Shown here: positions 16,006 through 23,376 of the stretch, piece by piece
Layout of the letters: the number at the start of each line of letters is the position of its first letter
Numbering within the stretch: the stretch's first letter is position 1
Virus record (IMG/VR): IMGVR_UViG_3300008952_000214
Span: 1-30,151 of that record
DNA: 30,151 nucleotides
Strand: one strand, 5' to 3'
Source: a virus
Position numbers and translations under genes: made by a program
Notes under the pieces: generated by a model
Seen by the model: the letters and a program-made list of their open reading frames with translations, nothing else
Databases searched by the model: none
Told to the model about the DNA's origin: nothing

Positions 16006-18975
16006 TTAAGGTGTATCTGTTACTCGTGCTGTTGGACCCATGTTTATACTATAAGCATTCTTATCACTGAATCCTGCATTTCCTACTAAGTTTGTTGGTA
16101 TATCCATATTTGTACCTGTTCCATTAGCTTCACTTCTTGGTGCATCTCCTACTAAACTATCTACTCCCATATTTGCTGAAGTTCCATCATTACTACCAAT
16201 CATATCTCTAACTATCCAATCACCATTCCAGAAACTCTCTTTACCTAGGGTCCACCAATGTGCAGGTTGAGGTGTAAAGTTGGTTAAATCTTGTGGCATA
16301 CCGTTAGCGTATAATTTCTGTACTTCTGTTGAGGTTAGTACTTCATTAAATATAGATACATTACATATATTTCCAGAAAATGGCCATGCTCCTGTTACCT
16401 GTAAACTTCCAATGTATACCCCAAGAGTATCGGTGGTTATAATACCTGTGCTAGTAGTTTGAAAACTTTCAAGATTACCACCATCAACATAAGTTTTTAA
16501 ACCATCAACATTAGCTGTTCCATCATAAGTAAATACAATTTGGTGCCAATTTCCATCCTGAACCTCTAATGCGGTACTTCTTAATTTGTTATTAACAGTA
16601 CCATCAGTATTTACAATTACTACTTGTATTTTATTTCCAGGTTCAAGTAATAAATTCCAATTTCTAGTACCAGCACCGCCAGCTTGATCTTCATTTACAA
16701 TAGTTTGTATTCCCGTAGTTGATGTTTTTATCCAAACACTAACAGTAATTGTACTTGATATACTTGTAGGACTTGCACCAATATAATCAGGACTAGCGGA
16801 ATCAAAATCTAATGAATAATTCTCATAAGGTAAATTCCTTGTTAGATCACTTAATACTAAATTACCTGAAGTCATACCTGAGCTTTCACCATTTAACGCA
16901 GAAACATTATTGTTAACTAGAGATTGCTCTGTCATACCTGAACTCGTACCATCATTTCCATTTCCTGATGCATCTGGAATACTCCAATTAGTTGAGAATG
17001 TAGCTGTATCATCTAACTTCCACCACGCTGTTGGAGTATTTGTGTAAGATATAGCAGGTGTACCTGAATTGTAAATATCATCAATATTTTGTACACTGTC
17101 CCATACAGCTATGTTGCTAAGGTTACCATTCCACCACCACGCATTACCATTTGTTAAACTTCCAATATATGGTTCTACACTTGCCGTACTATTTATTCCT
17201 GTGCTTCCAGCAGTTGCACTTTCTAAATTTCCGTCAATATATAATTTAATGCCATCTGCATTAGCAGTTCCGTCATAGGTTGCTAAAATATGATGCCAAT
17301 TTCCGTCATTTATTTCATCTAAAAATACCCTTGTAATTGAAGTAAATGTTCCGTTTGTATGCCAAACAATAAATTGAACTTTTCTACTACTATTTAGAAC
17401 TAATAACCAATTTCTTTGTCCACTAGTTGATGTATCTTCACAAGCAATAACCTTATATGATGCTAATATATCAGTTGTTTTAACCCAAGCAGAAACAGTG
17501 ATTGCACTTGTAATTCCTAAAGATGTTGTTCCTATAGGCACGTATTGATTTGTACCATTAAAACTAAAACTCTTTGGATATGCTGACACTGCGTCTGGTA
17601 TTTGCCAGTTGCCTGCTGTATCTGCCTCCCAATTTGCTGACTGGTCTAGTTTCCATCTTGCTTTTAAACTTGTAAATGAAGTTAAATCATTTAATGGAAT
17701 ACCATCATTATAAAGCGTTAATATATCTGGTGCTGATAATTCTGATTCAAAATACATAGCATTAGACATATTTTGATTACTACCAAACCTTGTATTGGAA
17801 TTATTATGGTAACCACCTCCAACAACAAAAGGAGTGTTATAGTCTGTTGTAGTACCAGTGAAAGTATTTACCAAAACTTGTCTAAGGGTATCTTCATAAC
17901 CATCTACATAAAGCTTAACTCCAGAAGCATCTAAACTTCCATCATAAGTAAAAGCAATAAAGTGCCATAAATCATCTTGTAAAGTATGAGATAAACACTT
18001 AACTCTTAACCAACCTTGGCTAGGGTCATTTCCACGTATTTCAAATTCTGGATCACCTTGAGCACCCCCAGAGCCAGTTGTTCCAAAATGCCATCCTGGA
18101 TATGTGCCATTAGATAACCTACCTCTTTGCCTTGACATTGTAGTAGCATTAACACCCGCACCTATATTTACCCAAGCGGCACCACTAAAAGCATTTGTAC
18201 CGTCTTGAAAACCTAATTTAGAAGAAACTTCTATACCTAGAGGATTCATATAAAAAACACTTGCATCATCCACTGAAGCATTTGGTTGTGTTAGTATACT
18301 TGTAGGACCTACGTCTATACCTCCTGATGAGTTATCTCCTAAAGGATAGTAAGCTACAGGTGTAGGTTTTAATGCCATAGGATTCCCTGCTCCTGAATTA
18401 GCATCTCCGTATAGATCATCTACTTGTAATGAATCTAAAGCATAATCAAAGAAAGATATATCAGATAAATCACCAATAAATATACTTCCATAATTTGTTA
18501 TACTCTCCCCTGTTCTTGTTAAGTAAAAAGGTGTTGTTAACGAACCTATAGCAGCATCATTAGTTTTATTTACATTATCAATATATATTGTTCCTACAGT
18601 ATCATTTCTTACAACTACTACATGATGCCAATCTCCATCAGTTAATATAGCTCCAACATCGTTAGTTGTATCTAAAGTTCTACTTCCAGTAGAAAACACA
18701 TCAATATAAGTAATTCTACCTGACCTTAGATATATTCTTCTAACTGGCGCGGTTCCAGGTGCGTAGGTTGTGTCAATTAAAATAGTTCTATAGTCAGTGG
18801 ATAAACCTCCCATTTTCACCCAAAAAGATATAGTGTGAGCAGCGGGAAGATCTGTTTGACCCCACGTTAACACATCTGAGCTACCATCAAAACTTAAACT
18901 ATAATTATCATTCTTTGATGAGTTACTGTTTTCAGGTACTCTCCAATTTGATGCTATGTAATTTGTTCCACTCAT
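16006..18975 (-). CDS. Multi-LamG (concanavalin A-like) receptor-binding/tail protein
   Basis: A protein of 989 residues made of four LamG-type sandwich domains, at roughly 23-195, 247-427, 467-640 and 719-893. Each shows the family signs: an YSLSFDG-like first strand, an SxWVK strand, DGxWHHxxxTYDG, then LYVDG, IGSL and a closing FxxxLxxxEVxxLY helix. Domains three and four are the most alike (GTANADGIKLYIDG against GTANVDGLKTYVDG), suggesting a late duplication. Such domains bind sugars, so a host-surface adhesin is the likely role. I place the start at ATG 18975 rather than an in-frame TTG nine bases upstream that overlaps the previous gene. The last residues (NAYSINMG) look like the first strand of a fifth, unfinished domain. 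Confidence 0.75.
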   Translation of the reverse strand: MSGTNYIASNWRVPENSNSSKNDNYSLSFDGSSDVLTWGQTDLPAAHTISFWVKMGGLSTDYRTILIDTTYAPGTAPVRRIYLRSGRITYIDVFSTGSRTLDTTNDVGAILTDGDWHHVVVVRNDTVGTIYIDNVNKTNDAAIGSLTTPFYLTRTGESITNYGSIFIGDLSDISFFDYALDSLQVDDLYGDANSGAGNPMALKPTPVAYYPLGDNSSGGIDVGPTSILTQPNASVDDASVFYMNPLGIEVSSKLGFQDGTNAFSGAAWVNIGAGVNATTMSRQRGRLSNGTYPGWHFGTTGSGGAQGDPEFEIRGNDPSQGWLRVKCLSHTLQDDLWHFIAFTYDGSLDASGVKLYVDGYEDTLRQVLVNTFTGTTTDYNTPFVVGGGYHNNSNTRFGSNQNMSNAMYFESELSAPDILTLYNDGIPLNDLTSFTSLKARWKLDQSANWEADTAGNWQIPDAVSAYPKSFSFNGTNQYVPIGTTSLGITSAITVSAWVKTTDILASYKVIACEDTSTSGQRNWLLVLNSSRKVQFIVWHTNGTFTSITRVFLDEINDGNWHHILATYDGTANADGIKLYIDGNLESATAGSTGINSTASVEPYIGSLTNGNAWWWNGNLSNIAVWDSVQNIDDIYNSGTPAISYTNTPTAWWKLDDTATFSTNWSIPDASGNGNDGTSSGMTEQSLVNNNVSALNGESSGMTSGNLVLSDLTRNLPYENYSLDFDSASPDYIGASPTSISSTITVSVWIKTSTTGIQTIVNEDQAGGAGTRNWNLLLEPGNKIQVVIVNTDGTVNNKLRSTALEVQDGNWHQIVFTYDGTANVDGLKTYVDGGNLESFQTTSTGIITTDTLGVYIGSLQVTGAWPFSGNICNVSIFNEVLTSTEVQKLYANGMPQDLTNFTPQPAHWWTLGKESFWNGDWIVRDMIGSNDGTSANMGVDSLVGDAPRSEANGTGTNMDIPTNLVGNAGFSDKNAYSINMGPTARVTDTP

Positions 18976-18976
18976 A

Positions 18977-19666
18977 TTATTCAAATCTATACCAAGCTAC
19001 AGGTGCTCCTTCAGGTGTTTCTGAAAGATCTGCTGCTTTACCTGGGTTATCGTTTGTAGTATTGTAAATTGCTTCTATTGTTTCTTCTGATAGTATAGTG
19101 TTCCATATTCCCACTTCGTCAATACTTCCATTTATATAATAATCATTAGCCCCCCGTCCACTAATACGAACATTAGCTGGGTCATTGTCAATAGTAGCAG
19201 GTATGCCTGTTGTGTTTTCAGCACTTAACCCACCATCAATATACATTCGTAAAGCAGTTGAAGGTTCAAAAACTACTGCAATATGATGCCACAACCCATC
19301 GTCTATTTGTGTTGTTCCTTGTACTGTATATATAGAGCCAGAACTCCAAATATAAAAACCTGGATTATTTGTTGTACCTACATCATCTGCCCATATAGCC
19401 CAACACCTATTACTGCCGTCATCTTTTGATATAAGAACCATATTATTTCCTGTGAATTTTACCCAAGCAGAAACGCTTAAAGCTCCAGTTATTTGTAATT
19501 CAGTAGGATTGCCACAATCAATGTAGTTAGTGCCATCAAACTCCATAGAATAGTTATTGTCTATAGGAGTGTATTCGAATGGAACACTACCGCCTCCTCC
19601 ACCTGGTCTAGAAGGACCTGGTAGATTAGCAATTCTAGGTATTGTACTTCCTATACCGGTAAGCAT
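18977..19666 (-). CDS. Single-LamG-domain tail/adhesin protein
   Basis: A 229-residue protein with a short N-terminal segment, a Gly/Pro hinge (RPGGGGGSVP, about 22-31) and one LamG domain (about 38-203) with YSMEFDG, SVSAWVKF, DDGLWHHIAVVF, MYIDG and EVGIWNTILSEETIEAIY. It ends APVAWYRFE, which is the same linker that ends each LamG unit in the next gene (compare PTAWWKLD). One base separates its stop from the next ATG. The two genes together read like one five-domain array cut at a linker. The short N-terminus before the hinge may be the piece that attaches it to the virion. Confidence 0.7.
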   Translation of the reverse strand: MLTGIGSTIPRIANLPGPSRPGGGGGSVPFEYTPIDNNYSMEFDGTNYIDCGNPTELQITGALSVSAWVKFTGNNMVLISKDDGSNRCWAIWADDVGTTNNPGFYIWSSGSIYTVQGTTQIDDGLWHHIAVVFEPSTALRMYIDGGLSAENTTGIPATIDNDPANVRISGRGANDYYINGSIDEVGIWNTILSEETIEAIYNTTNDNPGKAADLSETPEGAPVAWYRFE

Positions 19667-19669
19667 ATC

Positions 19670-19951
19670 TTAATATAATGCTAAAATTTCTGAAGCAGTA
19701 GTATCTGTAGACCAAACTCTAGTAGCTAATATAGGTAGAAAAGAACCAGCAGTGACACCTTTAAATGTAACTACAGATCCACTTTCCATAGTAACTTTAA
19801 TGTCAGATCCACCAGCTATACTACCAATATATATACAAACTCCTCTATTTTCTGTTCCACTTATATCAACAGAATCATTTGGAGCTACAGTTGCAGCATC
19901 ATGAGCAAAAACCCTAACTTCATCAGCTTGTTTAATTTGAGTACCTCTCAT
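19670..19951 (-). CDS. Spike-base-like small virion protein (RCAP_Rcc01079-type)
   Basis: A 93-residue beta-rich protein: DAATVAPNDSVDIS, RGVCIYIGS, DIKVTM, VVTFKGVTAGSFLPI, then RVWSTDTTASEILALY. This string (ring of short strands, GD/SD-IKV, VTFKGV, LP, TTAS-I-ALY) is typical of the small spike-base family first named in the Rhodobacter gene transfer agent and widespread in marine phages. It would sit at the base of a head or tail spike. It is placed just before the two LamG genes, which could provide the spike or adhesin carried on such a base. Family assignment is by recall of the pattern. Confidence 0.65.
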   Translation of the reverse strand: MRGTQIKQADEVRVFAHDAATVAPNDSVDISGTENRGVCIYIGSIAGGSDIKVTMESGSVVTFKGVTAGSFLPILATRVWSTDTTASEILALY

Positions 19952-19952
19952 T

Positions 19953-20426
19953 TTATTCTTTTTTATTTTTATTTATAAATACTTTTTCAGCTCCTCTAGA
20001 ACCAAAGTAAGCTACATATACTGTAACTAACAATGTTTGTAGAAGATCTATCCAAGCGTCTTTCATATCAAATACTATCTGCAGTGAATCTAATACTATG
20101 TATAAAGTCATACAAAGTGTTAGGTATATCAATGTTAGTGGTCTAGTATTCTTAGATAACCAAGAATCTGATTTCATGTCATATTGCCACCTGTCAGATA
20201 TACTTTGCATCTCTGCCATATCCATCTCTAATAATTTCATCGCGGTTTCTTTATCCGCTGGAGTCATTTCTTTATCCGTAGTTATTAAATTCTTAACCAC
20301 CCCATAAACTCCATTGTCAGGTAATATATTTCCAATACCATCCAATATTTTAGGAGCTTTCTCTTTCAAGAAAACCCCTACTTTAGTTTCTTTAAACTTC
20401 TTTCTTTGCTTCTTCTCTCTAGGCAT
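19953..20426 (-). CDS. Holin, GTA 3TM-type
   Basis: A 157-residue membrane protein. A basic start (PREKKQRKKFK) and a hydrophilic helical region are followed by SISDRWQYDMKSDSWLSKNTRPL (in part, about 75-97), then two clear membrane segments at about 97-118 and 126-142, and a basic tail. The ISDRW, DSWLSKNxRPL and YFGSRGxEK motifs are those of the holin family named after gene transfer agent release. It would make inner-membrane holes that let the neighbouring cell-wall enzyme out. Its start shares one base (TAATG) with the stop of the 52-residue membrane protein before it, in a compact lysis cassette. Confidence 0.8.
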   Translation of the reverse strand: MPREKKQRKKFKETKVGVFLKEKAPKILDGIGNILPDNGVYGVVKNLITTDKEMTPADKETAMKLLEMDMAEMQSISDRWQYDMKSDSWLSKNTRPLTLIYLTLCMTLYIVLDSLQIVFDMKDAWIDLLQTLLVTVYVAYFGSRGAEKVFINKNKKE

Positions 20427-20584
20427 TACTTACCTCTTGCAGCTTTCATAAACATCATAACAGCAGCGCCAATTGCGATACCACCATACATATCTAATCC
20501 TTCCATTAATAATAAACCTCCTGAAACACCAGCCATAGCTGATCCAACTAAAGGTGACATCATAATTTTCTTAATCTTATCCAT
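20426..20584 (-). CDS. Small membrane protein in the lysis cassette (52 residues)
   Basis: A short frame, MDKIKKIMMSPLVGSAMAG at the start and ending MKAARGK, with two hydrophobic Gly/Ala/Met-rich stretches (about 8-27 and 33-47) and basic ends. It is linked at both sides: its ATG overlaps the stop of the cell-wall enzyme gene by eight bases, and its stop overlaps the holin ATG by one. That tight packing and the membrane character argue that it is a real gene. A second holin, an antiholin or a small spanin-like helper are all possible; nothing in the sequence chooses between them. Confidence 0.65.
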   Translation of the reverse strand: MDKIKKIMMSPLVGSAMAGVSGGLLLMEGLDMYGGIAIGAAVMMFMKAARGK

Positions 20585-21185
20585 TGTATAAGTCTTTTTC
20601 GTTAATCAAAGTATAGGTAAATTTATTACCCCATATCTCAGCTGCTTTATTTGCGATCTCCATGTGAATTTCAAATTCATTAGGATCTTGTATTACTTGA
20701 CAACCAGCTGAATTCCTGTCAACATCATCTAATTCTTTATAAGCGGAAGCCCTGTGTAGGTTTATCCCAAACATACCTGTCTGCTCTGTGCCTTCTAACA
20801 TATCGTATTCAGTGTCTTTATCATCATCACGATACACGGTAACATCCCCTAATCTCTGACAAATTGCCTCGTATTTTCCGTTATGTAAATCTATTTCATA
20901 CGCCCCGCTGTATTGCCCTTCTTTTAATATAGCGCAACCCTTGCTGTTCATTGGATTTTCCAACCAATATAAACCGGGTAAAGTAGTGCATTGCATTTTA
21001 TACATATTCCACTGTCCTTCGTATTTCCAGAACACGCACATTAAATCGTTAAACTTGTTCGTTGTAGGTTCAGAAGCTCTAACGCCAACTATGTTTAAAT
21101 TGTATGGCTTAGTATCATTCTTAAATACACTAAATCCCCTACTTTCAACCGCTCCAATGATAGTGAATACATCTATATCAATCAT
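20577..21185 (-). CDS. Cell-wall enzyme of L,D-transpeptidase-like type, putative lysis protein
   Basis: A 202-residue protein without signal peptide or membrane segment. Residues 55-165 show a pattern like the YkuD/L,D-transpeptidase fold: LPGLYWLENP, GCAILKEGQYSGAYEI, then GINLHRA with H144, and NSAGCQV with S159, G161 and C162. The His plus S-x-G-C pair matches the catalytic arrangement of these cysteine enzymes, which act on peptidoglycan peptide stems. Similar proteins are common and unnamed in marine phages. It stands between a single-span membrane protein and the holin, so release from the cell is the likely context. I saw no lysozyme or amidase elsewhere in the window, so this may be the endolysin. 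Confidence 0.6.
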   Translation of the reverse strand: MIDIDVFTIIGAVESRGFSVFKNDTKPYNLNIVGVRASEPTTNKFNDLMCVFWKYEGQWNMYKMQCTTLPGLYWLENPMNSKGCAILKEGQYSGAYEIDLHNGKYEAICQRLGDVTVYRDDDKDTEYDMLEGTEQTGMFGINLHRASAYKELDDVDRNSAGCQVIQDPNEFEIHMEIANKAAEIWGNKFTYTLINEKDLYNG

Positions 21186-21333
21186 CGTTCTTCTTTCTTT
21201 TGCATTTCCAAATAGTATAACCTATAGCTGATAATAAAAGGATAATACGTAGTATATCCCCTATGTCTGCTAAAGATAAAGTAAATGCTGTTATATTCAA
21301 AGAATATAACTTAAGATCTGCTAAAGTCCACAT
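21178..21333 (-). CDS. Single-span small membrane protein (51 residues)
   Basis: A 51-residue protein, MWTLADLKLYSLNITAFTLS at the start, with one membrane segment (about 24-43, IGDILRIILLLSAIGYTI) and a strongly basic cytoplasmic-type end, KCKRKKNDD. The ATG overlaps the stop of the gene before it by one base, and its stop overlaps the start of the cell-wall enzyme by eight. Short single-span proteins with this LKLYxLN...FTxS opening recur beside lysis genes of marine phages. A role in lysis timing is inferred from place only. Confidence 0.65.
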   Translation of the reverse strand: MWTLADLKLYSLNITAFTLSLADIGDILRIILLLSAIGYTIWKCKRKKNDD

Positions 21334-21488
21334 TACTTATTGGCGTTTAGCACAGCGTTACCTTTGTATTCAGGTGAAACTATTTTAAATCCTTTAACTT
21401 CTCTTCTCATAGATTTTACTGTACTGCACTTAGGCATGTCAGCTTTCTTAACCCCAGCGGGTCTTTGACTTTCTCCGTAACTTGGCAT
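21333..21488 (-). CDS. Small basic protein of unknown function (51 residues)
   Basis: A 51-residue frame starting MPSYGESQRPAGVKKADM, with a single Cys, a basic SMRREVKGFK block and an end rich in Asn and Lys. No family is recognised. It fits exactly between the glycine-zipper gene and the membrane protein gene, with a TAATG junction to the latter, and fills what would otherwise be an empty 320-base stretch together with it. Its coding nature rests on this tight packing and on the A/T leader before its ATG. Confidence 0.55.
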   Translation of the reverse strand: MPSYGESQRPAGVKKADMPKCSTVKSMRREVKGFKIVSPEYKGNAVLNANK

Positions 21489-21506
21489 AATTTCTTTTTT
21501 TAATAT

Positions 21507-21950
21507 TTAAACTACTGATGTTTTTTGATTTGGATCAAATACACTTTGTATTGTGTTAGATTGTTGTGGATTAAAAACAGGTGAACCATAAGCTGGATTC
21601 ATAGACGCTTTAGCAGATATATCATTACCAGTGTTAGCTTGTTGCATAGACGCATTATTAGCAGAAATGGCATCTGATATAGATTTCTGCTTAACTGCAG
21701 CTTCGTTAGCAGCTAATCCTTCTTTTTGTGCTCTTTTACCTTGAACAAGACCTCCAATAGCACCTATACCACCACCAATAGCTGCGCCCCATGGTCCAAA
21801 CGCCATTCCAGCGGCTGCTCCTTTAGCAGCTCCACTTAAAGCAGCTTTCCCAACAGAACCTTTATCGGTTGGGTCATCATCTTGTAATAGACCTGAAGCT
21901 TCATTAACACCACTACTAATAGCACTTGATTGACTAGCTGTTATTGACAT
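21507..21950 (-). CDS. Glycine-zipper protein, possible internal virion/ejection protein
   Basis: A 147-residue protein with an Ala/Gly-rich amphipathic or membrane-active segment at about 36-70: KGAAAGMAFGPWGAAIGGGIGAIGGLV, spaced as a glycine zipper and flanked by Lys. The rest is polar, rich in Ser, Asn and Gln, with a repetitive QSNTIQ/FDPNQ end. Glycine zippers of this kind occur in phage proteins that enter the host membrane during DNA delivery and in small tail-tip proteins. It is located between a winged-helix gene and the lysis genes, outside the usual position of ejection proteins. Function therefore is a guess from composition. Confidence 0.6.
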   Translation of the reverse strand: MSITASQSSAISSGVNEASGLLQDDDPTDKGSVGKAALSGAAKGAAAGMAFGPWGAAIGGGIGAIGGLVQGKRAQKEGLAANEAAVKQKSISDAISANNASMQQANTGNDISAKASMNPAYGSPVFNPQQSNTIQSVFDPNQKTSVV

Positions 21951-21952
21951 TT

Positions 21953-22399
21953 TTATACTATTTTGTCTTTGTTTAATTCCAAAATACTTCTTGATAAAAC
22001 TTTATCACTATATGTTTTACCTTCCATTATTTTATTTCTTTTAGGTGAGGTTGGTATTTCCTCTTCCCCTAACATTATACGGTACATTCTACTTATTAGC
22101 TGTTTACACTTGAAGGAAACTTTATATATATGATATTTCTGTGTTGTCCTGTTTCGCTTTCGCCAAACTACTATCCAACCTTTCTTCAATAATTTGTTCC
22201 AGCGTCTGTTGTCCCAACTGTAAGAATAAGTACCGGTTTTAAAATCTTGTTTTGTGAAAAGATCTAGAGCATCTAAATATATTAAAAGCTCTAAATCCGC
22301 ATCATTAAGATTACACGTTTTACACGCCCATTTACGTATAATTCTGTAATGCTTTAATAAATTTAACTCTTTTAGATCAGATGAGGTTAATTTCCTCAT
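21953..22399 (-). CDS. Winged-helix (MarR-like) DNA-binding protein
   Basis: A 148-residue protein when started at the ATG five bases after the upstream stop; a longer in-frame start exists but would overlap the previous gene by 40 bases. The fold is readable: helix LNDADLELLIYLDAL, helix FTKQDF, recognition helix NRRWNKLLKKGWI, a basic beta wing VVWRKRNRTTQKYHIYKVS, and a final helix FKCKQLISRMYRIMLGEE. This is the MarR-type winged helix layout. The Cys pair in KTCN/ACK near residue 26-29 is too sparse for a zinc site. A DNA-binding protein in the late block could regulate late genes or bind packaged DNA. Fold confidence is moderate, role unknown. Confidence 0.6.
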   Translation of the reverse strand: MRKLTSSDLKELNLLKHYRIIRKWACKTCNLNDADLELLIYLDALDLFTKQDFKTGTYSYSWDNRRWNKLLKKGWIVVWRKRNRTTQKYHIYKVSFKCKQLISRMYRIMLGEEEIPTSPKRNKIMEGKTYSDKVLSRSILELNKDKIV

Positions 22400-22404
22400 T
22401 TTTC

Positions 22405-23100
22405 TTAAGGTGCATTTTCGTAATTCCCCGCGCCTTGATTCCACTTAAAGCCTGACAAGCCTGCTTTATTACCGTGATCTCTGCCTTGCTTGTAACTTCT
22501 ACTAGATACTCCAAATGCACCTAAAGTAGCCACTGCTATTCCCGCACCTACTTTTCCAATTGTATTAGCCTCTTTATTAGGACCTTTTGTTTTATATTTA
22601 GTTGGCTTCTTTTTCGTATAAAATCTAGGCGTGTCATATTTTGTTTTATCAATTTTAGCCATATATGTACCTGAATTTATCCCAGTATTTGACATTGGAC
22701 TAACTTGCTCTTGCGTTTTCACACTTTTAATTTTTCCTTTTCTATTATATCTGGTTGTAGTAAATTTTTCAGTGCCTTTATTATAATTACCAGTGCGTGC
22801 TGTTTGGCGTCTCGTGAAATAACCATCATCAAAAGCTGGACGCCCTTGTTGATTTGTATTTATTCCTTTTGCACCTAATTCTTCAGCTCTACTAGTCCTT
22901 TTTTGAGCCCTACGCTTTTTACCTTCACTAGCGTATTCTACTTTATGGAGTTGTTTACCAGTTTCTCTACCATGCTCTGAAATTAATTCAGATTTTCTTG
23001 TTCGTTTTTCAGCGCGATGTTGTTTGCCAGCTTTTATTTTAGCAGCTAATCTTTTACCTGGACCTATACTTTTTGCTTGACCAAATGGATATTCTATCAT
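22405..23100 (-). CDS. Basic protein with a C-terminal hydrophobic segment, function unknown
   Basis: A 231-residue protein very rich in Lys, Arg, Gly and Thr. Residues 1-80 are helical and basic (KRLAAKIKAGKQHRAEKR, then GKKRRAQKRTSRAEEL). The middle is Thr/Tyr/Lys-rich, and about 182-200 is a Gly/Ala hydrophobic stretch (IGKVGAGIAVATLGAFGV) followed by a Gly/Asn-rich tail. Charge suggests nucleic acid contact, and the Gly/Ala segment suggests membrane or core interaction, together resembling proteins packed in the head and ejected with DNA. No named family is recognised. It follows groES by 12 bases. Confidence 0.6.
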   Translation of the reverse strand: MIEYPFGQAKSIGPGKRLAAKIKAGKQHRAEKRTRKSELISEHGRETGKQLHKVEYASEGKKRRAQKRTSRAEELGAKGINTNQQGRPAFDDGYFTRRQTARTGNYNKGTEKFTTTRYNRKGKIKSVKTQEQVSPMSNTGINSGTYMAKIDKTKYDTPRFYTKKKPTKYKTKGPNKEANTIGKVGAGIAVATLGAFGVSSRSYKQGRDHGNKAGLSGFKWNQGAGNYENAP

Positions 23101-23112
23101 TTTGTATTTTTT

Positions 23113-23376
23113 TTATATTACTATTACTACGTCACCTTCTTTAATTATAGTGTAAATATTATTTTCTAACTCTATATTAAATCCAGCTCTTCTATCGTAG
23201 TATATTTTATCATCGTTTTTTACACCAACTACATCGGCTCCAGTTTCAATAACCTCACCTTTCCTGTATCGTATATCTTCTCTATGAGTTTCTGCTAACA
23301 ACAAACCTCCCTTTGTTGTAGTACCATTTTCCTTAATGGCTTTTATAACTATGTTCTTACCTATTGCTTTCATCAA
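23113..23376 (-). CDS. groES: Co-chaperonin GroES
   Basis: An 87-residue lid protein for the chaperonin, about ten shorter than cellular GroES (97). Visible parts are the opening strand GKNIVIKAIKEN, the mobile loop with TTKGGLLLAETHRED, where GGLLL corresponds to the GGIVL tripeptide that touches GroEL, then RKGEVIETG, NDDKIYYD and the closing NNIYTIIKEGDVVIVI. The gene overlaps the end of groEL by 20 bases in another frame and comes after it, whereas bacterial operons usually have groES first. The start is ambiguous between two consecutive ATG codons. Translational coupling with groEL is likely, which would link the dosage of the two partners. Confidence 0.88.
   Translation of the reverse strand: MMKAIGKNIVIKAIKENGTTTKGGLLLAETHREDIRYRKGEVIETGADVVGVKNDDKIYYDRRAGFNIELENNIYTIIKEGDVVIVI

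Noticed and set aside
18973-18984. TTG start for the long LamG gene overlapping the preceding gene
   Set aside because: An ATG nine bases downstream gives a normal one-base gap after the previous stop, and TTG starts are not otherwise used here.
22400-22444. Longer start for the winged-helix protein
   Set aside because: The extra 15 residues overlap the upstream gene and are out of character; the ATG at 22399 follows the upstream stop by five bases and starts the fold neatly.
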